Assembly: GCA_042408595.1 (NCBI GenBank)
Contig: JBHOQX010000043.1
Span: 1 to 17,186, forward strand
Reading direction: 5' to 3'
Origin: JBHOQX01 sp042408595
Lineage (GTDB): Bacteria > Chloroflexota > Chloroflexia > Chloroflexales > Roseiflexaceae
DNA length: 17,186 bases
Within the stretch, counting starts at the first letter, position 1, and every line of letters begins with the position of its first letter. The notes below the pieces were generated by a model, which was given only the letters and a program-made list of their open reading frames with translations, made no database searches and was not told where the DNA came from. The translations under genes and the position numbers were made by a program. Of this stretch, positions 6,332-13,366 are shown one piece after another.

Positions 6332-7809
6332 AGCAGCCCTTCCAGCCGCGAGGCGGGGCGGAGCACGTCCGTGCCCGCGCCGAAGTTGCCGCGCCGGTAG
6401 ACGACCTGCCCCGCCGCCATCGTCAGCATCACCTGGCCCTTCAATTGCTGGCCGACGATCGGCGAGTTCTTGCCCTTCGACACGAACTCGCGCATGTCCA
6501 CTACCCAGCTCTGGTCCGGGTCGAAGATCACGATATCGGCCCGCGAGCCGGGCCGCAGCGTCGCCGGGGCGCGGCCCAGCACGGCCGCCGGCCCCTCGGT
6601 CAGTCTGGCGATCAACTGGACGAGGTCCATCTCGCCGCGGTGGACAAGCGTCATCACCAGGCCGAAGGCTGTCTCCAGGCCGGAGATGCCAGGCGCGGCC
6701 AGGCCGTACTCGCACTCCTTGTCCACCTGGCTGTGCGGGGCATGGTCGGTCGCGATCGCATCGATCGTGCCGTCGCGTAGGCCCTCGATCAGCGCCTCGA
6801 CATCCTCCTCGCTGCGCAGCGGCGGGCTGACGCGCGTACTGGTGTCGTAGGGCGGCAGGAGCGACGGGTCGAGCCAGACCGGCAGGTTCAGGCCCGGCTC
6901 GCTGCGGCGTCGCCGGGCGCGGCCCCCGGCCTCGCGGCGCGGCGCGGCCTCCGGGGGCTGCCAGGGCTCCAGCGAGCCGAGCACCCAGCGGTCGGTGAGC
7001 GTCAGGTGGTGCGGAGTCGCCTCGGCGGTGACGCGCACGCCGCGCTCCCTGGCGGCGCGGATGAGCGCCACGCCGCCGGCGGTGCTGACGTGGCAGATGT
7101 GGATGTGCGCCCCGGTCGCCTCGGCGAGCGCGATGTCGCGGGCGATCTGCACCTCCTCAGCGGCTGCAGGATAACCGGGCAGGCCCAGCCGGGTGCTGAC
7201 CGCGCCCTCGTGCATCGCCCAGCCGCGGCTGAGGGCCAGATCCTCGCAATGGCTCATGATCGGCACGCCGAGCATCGCGGCGTAGGCCAGGGCGTTGCGC
7301 ATCACCGCCGGGTCGCTCACCGGGCTGCCGTCGTCGCTGAAGGCGATACAGCCGGCCTCGACCAGCTCGGCCATCTCGGTGAGCGCCTTGCCCTCGCGCC
7401 CGAGGGTGATCGCGCCGATCGGCTCGACGCGCACCACCCCGCGCCGCCGCGCCGTCTCGCGCACCTGTCGCACCACGGCGGCGCGGTCGTGGGGCGGGTG
7501 GGTGTTCGGCATGGCGCAGATCGTTGTAAAGCCGCCGCGCGCCGCGGCCTGCGTGCCGGTGGCGATCGTCTCCTTGTGCTCCTCGCCCGGCTCGCGCAGG
7601 TGGACGTGCAGGTCGATGAAGCCGGGCGCGATCACGGCGCCACGGGCGTTGATCACCTCCAGCCCCTCGCCGAGCGGCCCGACCTCCGCGCCCATGTCGG
7701 CCAGGTCGAAGACCTGCGTCACTTTGCCGTCCTCGACCAGCACGTTCCCGACCGTGGCAACACGCTGGGCCGGGTCGATGATGCTGCCGTTTTTAATGAG
7801 GTAGCGCAT
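6322..7809 (-). CDS. pyrC: Dihydroorotase, class I, long form
   Basis: This 495-residue zinc amidohydrolase closes carbamoyl-aspartate to dihydroorotate, the third step of UMP synthesis. Metal and active-site motifs are intact: DLHVHLREPG (His68, His70), FSDDGSPV (Asp160), SHCED (His187), ICHVSTAGG (His240), TPHHLTLTD and ATDHAPH (Asp355). The protein is clearly longer than the roughly 430 residues usual for the class. Much of the excess lies at about 276-320, between LTD and the YDTSTRVSPPLRSEEDV segment, where an Arg/Pro-rich stretch (APRREAGGRARRRRSEPG) interrupts a normally short loop. The start at 7809 has a GGAG ribosome site about 6 bp away and matches the family N-terminus. The stop codon lies inside the downstream heptanucleotide repeat. 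Confidence 0.95.
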   Translation of the reverse strand: MRYLIKNGSIIDPAQRVATVGNVLVEDGKVTQVFDLADMGAEVGPLGEGLEVINARGAVIAPGFIDLHVHLREPGEEHKETIATGTQAAARGGFTTICAMPNTHPPHDRAAVVRQVRETARRRGVVRVEPIGAITLGREGKALTEMAELVEAGCIAFSDDGSPVSDPAVMRNALAYAAMLGVPIMSHCEDLALSRGWAMHEGAVSTRLGLPGYPAAAEEVQIARDIALAEATGAHIHICHVSTAGGVALIRAARERGVRVTAEATPHHLTLTDRWVLGSLEPWQPPEAAPRREAGGRARRRRSEPGLNLPVWLDPSLLPPYDTSTRVSPPLRSEEDVEALIEGLRDGTIDAIATDHAPHSQVDKECEYGLAAPGISGLETAFGLVMTLVHRGEMDLVQLIARLTEGPAAVLGRAPATLRPGSRADIVIFDPDQSWVVDMREFVSKGKNSPIVGQQLKGQVMLTMAAGQVVYRRGNFGAGTDVLRPASRLEGLLDE

Positions 7810-8174
7810 ACGTTCTCCGTTGCGGATGTTCGATTCCAGATCGGCCGATGTGTATGTATGGTGGGGGGCCGGGCCTCCCCTCGCACACGGGCAGGCGGCC
7901 ATCGTGACAACCCATGCGCGTTTCGTCCCCACTCCTCGGCCCCTTGCCCGCGCGCGGGGAGGGGGCAAGGCTTTTGGGGGGCGGTTTTTCTGCTGATGTG
8001 GCCGGGCGCCCGCGGCCCTACCGCCATCTCCACCCCCTCCCTCACGTGTGCGGGAGGGGGCAGGGGGTGGGGGCCGGGCTGGCGCCTGGGACGCGCATGC
8101 AACCTACCCCGGTAAGGGTCGGAGGGTGAGCGCCTGCGCGAGAGCGCCACATGCGCCGTGGGGATTAACATCTC
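7810..8174. repeat. 365-bp pyrB-pyrC gap filled with mosaic GC-rich repeats
   Basis: No gene is seen here. The gap holds two hairpin-forming segments: CCTTGCCC pairing with GGGCAAGG (about 7943-7972), and CCCCTCCC pairing with GGGAGGGG around TCACGTGTGC (about 8034-8060). Between them a block at about 7980-8015 (GCGGTTTTTCTGC then a GCCGGGCG segment) recurs in inverted orientation at about 14343-14378 before ruvB. The operon transcript must cross this gap. Confidence 0.65.
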
Positions 8175-9143
8175 TTATCTGCGATCTGCGATTGAATGCC
8201 CCGCCAGCCGGTACAACAGCGCCATCCGCACGGCGACGCCGTTCGTCACCTGCGCTTCGATCACCGACTGGGCGCTGGTGGCGACATCGGGCATGATCTC
8301 GACCTCCTCGTTCATCGGGCCGGGGTGCATCACGATGCAGTGCGGGGCCGCCAGCCGCACCCGCTCGGCGGTGATCGCGAAGAAGCGGCTGTACTCGCGC
8401 AGCGATGGAAGCAGCCCGCTCTGCATCCGCTCCTTCTGCAAGCGCAACGTCATCACTACATCCGCCCCGGCGAGGCACTCGTCCAGGTCGGCGGAGATGT
8501 GCAGATCGGGCCAGGTCGCCTTCCAGAACGCCGCCGGGCCGATCAGCGTCTGCGGCGCGCAGAGGGTCACGCGCGCGCCCATCGCGCGGAAGCCCCAGAT
8601 GTTCGAGCGAGCGACCCGCGAATGCAGGATATCGCCGACGATTACCACCTTCAGCCCTTCGATCCGGCCCAGGCGCTCCTGGACGGTGAACAGGTCGAGC
8701 AGCGCCTGCGACGGATGGGCGTGCCGCCCATCCCCGGCGTTGATCACCGAGCCGCGGAAGTGCTGCGCCGCCAGGTATGGCGCGCCGGACTGGGCATGAC
8801 GCAGCACCAGGATATCCGTCCCGAGCGCCTGGAGCGTCCGCACCGTGTCCACCAGCGACTCGCCCTTCTCGACGCTGCTGCCGCGGGCGGTCATATTGAC
8901 GACATTGGCCGACAGTGCCTTGCCGGCCAGTTCGAACGAGATGCGGGTGCGCGTGCTTTCCTCAAAAAAGACATTCGCGATGGTGATGCCACGCAGTGCC
9001 GGCACCTGCTTGATCGAACGGCCGAGCACCTCCTTCATGCTCTGCGCCGTCTCGAGAATCTCGGCGATCTCCGCGCGGTTGAAGTCGTCCAGGTCAAGGA
9101 CGTGCCGGCGGCGGGCGGTCGTTGGCGTCGAGGCTGGTGTCAT
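8175..9143 (-). CDS. pyrB: Aspartate carbamoyltransferase catalytic subunit
   Basis: This 322-residue enzyme joins carbamoyl phosphate and aspartate, the second step of UMP synthesis, in the cytoplasm. The carbamoyl-phosphate loop is FFEESTRTRISFE (59-71), the mobile lysine is in SSVEKGES (Lys93), HPSQALLD is at 143-150, the aspartate-binding RLQKER at 234-239, and HPGPMNEEVEI at 273-283. Length is typical of the catalytic chain, and no regulatory PyrI gene is nearby. The start at 9143 gives a normal N-terminus with GGAG about 10 bp upstream. The same frame is open further upstream through the heptanucleotide array at 9181-9236, so a longer call would be an artefact. It lies 170 bp downstream of pyrR in the same operon. 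Confidence 0.96.
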   Translation of the reverse strand: MTPASTPTTARRRHVLDLDDFNRAEIAEILETAQSMKEVLGRSIKQVPALRGITIANVFFEESTRTRISFELAGKALSANVVNMTARGSSVEKGESLVDTVRTLQALGTDILVLRHAQSGAPYLAAQHFRGSVINAGDGRHAHPSQALLDLFTVQERLGRIEGLKVVIVGDILHSRVARSNIWGFRAMGARVTLCAPQTLIGPAAFWKATWPDLHISADLDECLAGADVVMTLRLQKERMQSGLLPSLREYSRFFAITAERVRLAAPHCIVMHPGPMNEEVEIMPDVATSAQSVIEAQVTNGVAVRMALLYRLAGHSIADRR

Positions 9144-9180
9144 AGCAGGTGCTCCGGCGGCTGGCTGGCAGAGCGGCGGC

Positions 9181-9308
9181 GGGCATCGGACGATGGGCGA
9201 TGAGCGACGGATGATAGACGATGGACGATGGACGAAATAAGCCCGGCCACGATCCCGGTCGTCCCATGACTGAGCGACCCACATTCGTCTTTCGCATTCG
9301 TCGTCATT
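9181..9308. repeat. Heptanucleotide repeat array between pyrR and pyrB
   Basis: Eight consecutive 7-bp units of the GGACGAT type run from 9181 to 9236 (the last one is GGACGAA). About 45 bp further on, ATTCGTC-type units in the opposite sense occupy 9283-9308. The layout (units, spacer, inverted units) matches the pair between pyrC and pyrK. Confidence 0.85.
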
Positions 9309-9313
9309 GGCCG

Positions 9314-9847
9314 CTACCGCACGATAAACACCCCGTCCTCGCCGCCGTCCACCTCGTACAGGCGGGTTTCGATCCGCTCCTCGCGGGCGGTCGGCACGTT
9401 CTTGCCGACGAACTCGGCGCGGATGGGCAGCTCCCGGTGGCCCCGGTCGATCAGCACGGCGAGCTGGATGCGCGCCGGGCGGCCCAAGTCGGTCAGCGCG
9501 TCGAGCGCGGCGCGCACGGTGCGGCCGGTGTAGAGCACGTCGTCCACCAGCACCACGACGCGATCGGTGATGTCCACCGGGATGCTGGTGCCGTGCACCA
9601 CCGGGGCCGGGCCGCGCTGGGCCAGGTCGTCGCGATAGAGCGTGATATCGAGCGTGCCGACCGGCACGTGCTGCCCCTCGACTTCGGCCAGTGTCGCGGC
9701 GATGCGCTGGGCGAGCGGCACGCCGCGGCGGCGGATACCGACCAGCACCACATCGCGCACGCCCTCGTTGCGCTCGGCGATCTCGTGGGCGATGCGGGTG
9801 ATTGCGCGGCGGATGTCGTCCGCGGTTAAAATCTGCTTTTCAGCCAT
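9314..9847 (-). CDS. pyrR: Bifunctional pyr operon regulator / uracil phosphoribosyltransferase
   Basis: This 177-residue protein binds pyr leader RNA when UMP or UTP is high and favours termination; many members also make UMP from uracil and PRPP. The PRPP-binding motif VVVLVDDVLYTGRTVRAALDAL starts near residue 97. Other PyrR marks are VGIRRRGVPLA (36-46), GTLDITLYRDDL (64-75), LIDRGHRELPIRAEFVGKN and the C-terminal end. Length fits the family. The start at 9847 follows a GAGG ribosome site and lies downstream of the leader terminator; the frame is open upstream into the leader but that part is not PyrR-like. It is the first gene of the pyr operon, as in many Gram-positive bacteria. Confidence 0.96.
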   Translation of the reverse strand: MAEKQILTADDIRRAITRIAHEIAERNEGVRDVVLVGIRRRGVPLAQRIAATLAEVEGQHVPVGTLDITLYRDDLAQRGPAPVVHGTSIPVDITDRVVVLVDDVLYTGRTVRAALDALTDLGRPARIQLAVLIDRGHRELPIRAEFVGKNVPTAREERIETRLYEVDGGEDGVFIVR

Positions 9848-9867
9848 GGGCGGCCTCGTGCGGCACC

Positions 9868-9902
9868 AAAAAGCCCCGGGCCTGCCAGCAGGCAGGCGGG
9901 GC
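9868..9902 (-). terminator. Intrinsic terminator (attenuator) in the pyrR leader
   Basis: On the minus strand GCCCCG and CCTGCC pair with GGCAGG and CGGGGC around a 4-nt loop, with a 2-nt bulge, followed directly by TTTTT. It lies between the promoter and the pyrR start, the position expected of a pyr attenuator. Confidence 0.85.
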
Positions 9903-9960
9903 GGAATCGTCGGATCGCCAAAAGCGGCTCGCGTCGGCGCGCATCTCACGTGTCCCTTTC

Positions 9961-9976
9961 CGGCCTCACGGGGCCG
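9961..9976 (-). promoter_or_regulatory. PyrR RNA-binding hairpin in the pyr leader
   Basis: On the minus strand CGGCC and GGCCG form a stem enclosing CCGTGA. The stretch CCCGTGAGG fits the PyrR-binding core CCNGNGAGG. It sits about 10 nt after the predicted transcription start and upstream of the terminator. The competing antiterminator pairing could not be resolved by eye. Confidence 0.7.
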
Positions 9977-9993
9977 AATTAAAGGTTACGCGG

Positions 9994-10022
9994 ACTATAG
10001 CACGGCGCGGGGCGGCTGTCAA
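9994..10022 (-). promoter_or_regulatory. Promoter of the pyr operon
   Basis: A perfect TTGACA (10017-10022 on the minus strand) and TATAGT (9994-9999) are 17 bp apart. The predicted start is near 9987, giving a leader of about 140 nt that holds the PyrR site and terminator. Confidence 0.88.
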
Positions 10023-10086
10023 TGTGCGCGGCGCCCAAGGGTCCGCCAGGGGTCGGCGTGGAAGCGCCCCGCCGCGCCGCCCCCGA

Positions 10087-10095
10087 TGGTACAAT
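10087..10095 (+). promoter_or_regulatory. Possible extended -10 promoter for the flavoprotein gene
   Basis: TGGTACAAT contains TG one base before the hexamer TACAAT (10090-10095). No -35 box is seen at 17 bp. It is divergent from the pyr promoter and about 75 bp upstream of the 10170 start. Confidence 0.4.
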
Positions 10096-10169
10096 GGACG
10101 CCGCCGGCTCATACGCGGGTGCGCTGGCCGGCGGGCGGAGGCCGAGATGCTGCAACAGCGGGGGCGCCG

Positions 10170-10724
10170 ATGGCCAAACAGTACGATGCGATCACCGATG
10201 AGCTGCGGGCGTGGATCGAAGCGCAGCATATGTTCTTTGTCGCCAGCGCGCCGCTGAGCGCGGAGGGGCATGTGAATGTCTCGCCGAAAGGGCTCGACAC
10301 CTTCCGCATCCTCGGGCCGCGGCGCGTCGCCTATCTGGACCTGACGGGGAGCGGCAACGAGACCTCGGCGCACCTGCAGGAGAACGGGCGGATCACGTTC
10401 ATGTTCTGCGCCTTCGCCGGGCCGCCGCGCATCCTGCGGCTCTATGGCCGCGGCCAGACGGCGCTGCCCGGCTCGCCGCTCTGGGCCGAACTGCGCCCGC
10501 TGTTCCCCGATCTGCCCGGTGCGCGGCAGATCATCGCCGCCGACATCCACCGCGTGCAGACATCCTGCGGCTTCGCCGTGCCGAATTACACCTACTGCGG
10601 CCAGCGCGACACGCTCATCCGCTGGGCGGAGAACCGCGGCGAGGCCGGGCTGGAGGCGTACCGGCGCGAGAAGAACACGGCGAGCCTGGATGGGCTGCCG
10701 ACGCCGCTGGGCGATGGCCGGTAG
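10170..10724 (+). CDS. Pyridoxamine 5'-phosphate oxidase-like flavin-binding protein
   Basis: This 184-residue protein matches the split-barrel FMN-binding (PNPOx-like) superfamily. Recognisable segments are AQHMFFVASAPL near the N-terminus, HVNVSPKGLDTFRILGP, VAYLDLTGSGNETSAHL, ENGRITFMFCAFAGPPRILRLYGRG, and QTSCGFAVPNYTY in the C-terminal half. This subgroup is distinct from true PdxH and the substrate is not known; a flavin-dependent redox role is inferred from the fold. ATG 10170 begins at MAKQYDAITDELRAWI, typical for the subgroup, though the ribosome site is weak. It is transcribed away from pyrR, and nothing in the sequence links it functionally to pyrimidine synthesis. Confidence 0.88.
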   Translation: MAKQYDAITDELRAWIEAQHMFFVASAPLSAEGHVNVSPKGLDTFRILGPRRVAYLDLTGSGNETSAHLQENGRITFMFCAFAGPPRILRLYGRGQTALPGSPLWAELRPLFPDLPGARQIIAADIHRVQTSCGFAVPNYTYCGQRDTLIRWAENRGEAGLEAYRREKNTASLDGLPTPLGDGR

Positions 10725-10854
10725 TGCGCGCTCGCCGGACGTTTCGCGCGCCGTTTGCATTTCCCGGGAACGTCTTCGGCATGGGCGTCTAGGTACGCGC
10801 GTCGGCACGACTGATCCGTGACTCCTGACCCTGTCACTGCGCCGCACACGCACG

Positions 10855-11685
10855 ATGCCTGTCGAACTCGCCCCCCACAATCCGTACGGCCTCGCCCTCC
10901 GTGCGCCGGTGCTGGCCGCCGCCGGTTGCCTTGGCTATGGGGTTGAGTACGCCCGGCTGGTCGACCTGGAGCGGCTCGGCGCGGTCGTGACCCGCACGAC
11001 GACGCTGCACCCGCGGCGCGTCGCCCGGCCCCCCCGGCTGATCGAGACCCCTGCCGGATTGCTGGCGGTCGGCCCATGGCCGAACCCGGGCCTGCCCGCT
11101 GTGCTGGAGCGCTATGCGCCGGTATGGGCCGGCTGGCGCACGCCGGTGATCCTGAGCGTCGCCGCGGCGACGCCGGCAGAGCTGACCGAACTGCTCCGGC
11201 TGCTGGAAGGGGTTGAGGGCATCGCCGGGGTGGAGCTGCACCTGGCGGAGATCGGCGGGCGGCCCGGCGCGGCGGTCGCGGCGGCCCGCGCGGCGACGCA
11301 ACTGCCGCTGTTGGCGAAGCTTCCGCCGCTGGACGAGGCGCCGCTGGCCGAGCTCGCGGCCGCCACAGCCGCCGCCGGCGCGGATGCGCTGGTGGTCGCC
11401 GGGGGGCCGCCGGGAGCATGGATCGACCCGGCCAGCGGCGAGATGCTCAGCGGGGTGCTGTGCGGGCCGGCGCTGCGCCCGCTGGCGCTACGGCGCGTCG
11501 CGGCGGTAGCCGCGGCGGTGGAAGCGCCGGTGATCGGGTGCGGCGGCGTGGCGCGCCCGGAGGACGCCCGCCAGTTCCTCGCCGCCGGCGCGCGAGCGGT
11601 CGCCATCGGCGCGGGGCTGCTGGCCGATCCCGGCTGCGCCGAGTGGATCGCCGCGGCGCTCGCGTCCGGAGCGGGCGAGCTGTAG
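10855..11685 (+). CDS. Divergent class 1B dihydroorotate-dehydrogenase-like flavoprotein, catalytic motif missing
   Basis: This 276-residue TIM-barrel protein aligns by eye to PyrD class 1B from end to end: APVLAAAGCLGYGVEYARLVDLERLGAVVTRTTTL, ETPAGLLAVG, the lysine strand LLAKLPP, CGPALRPLALR, and the FMN-phosphate segment VIGCGGVARPEDARQFLAAGARAVAIGAGLLADP. The usual NxSCPN motif, which carries the catalytic cysteine and substrate-binding asparagine, is replaced by VELHLAEIGGRPG (126-138). The TKGTT lysine is arginine (TRTTT), the NAxGLxNPG loop reads AVGPWPNPG, and the later INT-type motif is VVAGGPPGAWIDP. FMN binding is therefore likely, while dihydroorotate oxidation is doubtful. It could be a repurposed relative or a partner of the PyrK-like protein encoded about 4.6 kb away on the other strand. 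No ribosome site is seen before 10855. Confidence 0.8.
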   Translation: MPVELAPHNPYGLALRAPVLAAAGCLGYGVEYARLVDLERLGAVVTRTTTLHPRRVARPPRLIETPAGLLAVGPWPNPGLPAVLERYAPVWAGWRTPVILSVAAATPAELTELLRLLEGVEGIAGVELHLAEIGGRPGAAVAAARAATQLPLLAKLPPLDEAPLAELAAATAAAGADALVVAGGPPGAWIDPASGEMLSGVLCGPALRPLALRRVAAVAAAVEAPVIGCGGVARPEDARQFLAAGARAVAIGAGLLADPGCAEWIAAALASGAGEL

Positions 11686-11823
11686 TGCGCGTGGCGCAGG
11701 GGTGCCGGACGGATGGCGAAGGGCGCATGTCGCCTCGGCCGCCGGGCCGCGCTTTGGCCGTCGGTACAGCCTGCGTTCACCCTCGGCGGAGCGCCCGCCG
11801 CGCCCCATCGCCCGCCTGTCCTC

Positions 11824-11832
11824 TGCTATAAT
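11824..11832 (+). promoter_or_regulatory. Extended -10 promoter of the sigma factor gene
   Basis: TGCTATAAT is a consensus extended -10 (TATAAT at 11827-11832). No convincing -35 box lies 17 bp upstream. The predicted start near 11839 leaves a leader of about 28 nt before ATG 11867. Confidence 0.6.
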
Positions 11833-11866
11833 AGCCGCGCCCGAGACCAACCACCGGCGGAGCGCT

Positions 11867-12469
11867 ATGGGCGGCGAGGAACAGCGGCTGATTGCGCAGG
11901 CGCAGCGCGGGGATGTCGAGAGCTTCAACGCGCTGGTGCCCCTGTACGAAGGGCGCGTCTACAACTTGAGCTATCGCATGCTCGGCGACCCGGACAGCGC
12001 CGCCGACGCCGCGCAGGAGGCGTTCCTCAACGCCTTCCGCAACATCCGCAGCTTCCGTGGCGGCTCGTTCCGCTCGTGGCTGCTGCGTATCGCCACCAAC
12101 GCCTGCTACGATCTGCTGCGCGCCCGCCAGCGCCGCCCCAGCACCTCGCTGGATGCCGCGCCGGAGGACGACGGCGACGCGTCGCCGCTCCAGATCGCGG
12201 ACACCGCCGAGTCGCCGGATGAGTTCGCGCTGCGGCGCGAGCTGGCCGCCGCCATCCAACAGGCCCTCGGCGCGCTGCCGGAAGAGCAGCGCGTGATCGT
12301 TATCCTTTGCGATATCGAAGGGCTGCCCTACGAGGAGATCGCCCAGATCACCGGGGCGAACCTCGGCACGGTCAAGTCGCGCCTGAGCCGCGGCCGCGCC
12401 CGCCTGCGCGACGCGCTGCAGGCCGGGGAACTGCTGCCCTCAAAATACCGTCATGAGAATGATTCATGA
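11867..12469 (+). CDS. ECF-type RNA polymerase sigma factor
   Basis: This 200-residue sigma factor has only regions 2 and 4. Region 2 spans about 20-90 (FNALVPLYEGRVYNLSYRML, DAAQEAFLNAFRNI, SFRSWLLRIATNACYDLLR). Region 4 spans about 130-185 (ALPEEQRVIVILCDIEGLPYEEIAQ, then the helix-turn-helix GTVKSRLSRGRARLRDAL). It directs RNA polymerase to a small regulon in response to an envelope or stress signal. The start at 11867 has GGCGGAG 4 bp upstream and a consensus -10 before that; the upstream extension of the frame is not sigma-like. An anti-sigma-like membrane protein follows after 27 bp, the usual pairing. The target regulon is unknown. Confidence 0.95.
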   Translation: MGGEEQRLIAQAQRGDVESFNALVPLYEGRVYNLSYRMLGDPDSAADAAQEAFLNAFRNIRSFRGGSFRSWLLRIATNACYDLLRARQRRPSTSLDAAPEDDGDASPLQIADTAESPDEFALRRELAAAIQQALGALPEEQRVIVILCDIEGLPYEEIAQITGANLGTVKSRLSRGRARLRDALQAGELLPSKYRHENDS

Positions 12470-12496
12470 CAATACGGATAGGCTGACCTGGTCTCA

Positions 12497-13366
12497 ATGG
12501 CATATCGATCGCCACAACTGAATGATGCCGACCTGGAGTTGCTCTCGAGCTACCTTGATGGGCAGGTGACGCCGGCGGAGCGGGCGGCGCTCGAAGCGCG
12601 GCTCCAGCACGAGCCGGAACTGCGCCGCGCCCTGGACGAACTGCGCGCCACGGTCACGGCGCTGCGCGAGCTGCCCCCCGTGCGCCCGCCGCGCTCCTTC
12701 ACGCTCGACCCGGCGCAACACCGGCCGCGGGGGTGGGCCTGGGCGCGCTGGCTGCAGATGGGCTCGGCCCTCTGCGCGCTGCTGCTCGGCCTGACGATCA
12801 CCTTCGAGCTCGCGGGCCGCGGAACGTTCGACGGCGCGCCGCGCTCCGCAGCGCCGGCACCGGCCGCCCCGACGGCCCCTGCCGAGGCGGCGCGGACATC
12901 AGGCGTCACATCCGCCCCGGCGAGCGTGCCGAGCGCCGCGCCCGCCGAAGCCCCGGCCGTGATGCAGGCAGCCGCGCCGACTGCGGCGCCCGCCGCCACG
13001 GCTGCTCCTGCCCCGACCGAGCCTTCCCGCCCCGCGGCGGGCGCCCCGGCACCGGCAGGGACGCCTGGAGCGGAGATGACCGGCGCGGCCGCGCCAGCCC
13101 CCGGAGCGGCAACGAACGGCGAGGCGACCGGAGCCGCGCCGATGGTGGCGGCAACCGCGGAAGCCGTAACCAGCGCGCCGGGCGGCGGTGCGATCGCCAC
13201 CTCCGCCAGCACGTCGCCCGGCAGGGCGAGCGTCGATACCTCAGCCATGCGGCCGGCCCCGCCAGCGCAGCCGGGCCTCGCGCCGCTGCGGGTCGCGCAG
13301 ATCCTGCTTGGGCTGCTGGCGGCGGCGCTGCTGGTTGTGGCGTTCGCGCTCCGGCGGCGGGCATAG
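12497..13366 (+). CDS. Anti-sigma-like membrane protein with long Ala/Pro-rich loop
   Basis: This 289-residue protein has an N-terminal anti-sigma-like helical domain (about 11-57: DLELLSSYLDGQVTPAERAAL, then EPELRRALDELR). A first membrane helix lies at about 86-106 (WLQMGSALCALLLGLTITFEL), then about 155 residues rich in Ala, Pro, Thr and Gly, then a second helix near 265-285 ending in RRR. The N-terminal domain lacks the His/Cys zinc ligands of ZAS-type anti-sigma factors, so it is a zinc-free variant. The pairing with the ECF sigma gene 27 bp upstream indicates that it holds that sigma at the membrane; the loop would be extracytoplasmic and could be the sensed or cleaved part. Two helices put both ends in the cytoplasm. 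The ribosome site is weak. Confidence 0.82.
   Translation: MAYRSPQLNDADLELLSSYLDGQVTPAERAALEARLQHEPELRRALDELRATVTALRELPPVRPPRSFTLDPAQHRPRGWAWARWLQMGSALCALLLGLTITFELAGRGTFDGAPRSAAPAPAAPTAPAEAARTSGVTSAPASVPSAAPAEAPAVMQAAAPTAAPAATAAPAPTEPSRPAAGAPAPAGTPGAEMTGAAAPAPGAATNGEATGAAPMVAATAEAVTSAPGGGAIATSASTSPGRASVDTSAMRPAPPAQPGLAPLRVAQILLGLLAAALLVVAFALRRRA

Noticed and set aside
7719..8171. Open frames over the pyrB-pyrC gap on both strands
   Set aside because: Their translations are spacer-repeat peptides shared with the gap before ruvB, with no domain and no initiation signal.
9143..9284. Extended N-terminus of PyrB
   Set aside because: The extra 47 codons translate the heptanucleotide array; the family N-terminus and ribosome site support 9143.
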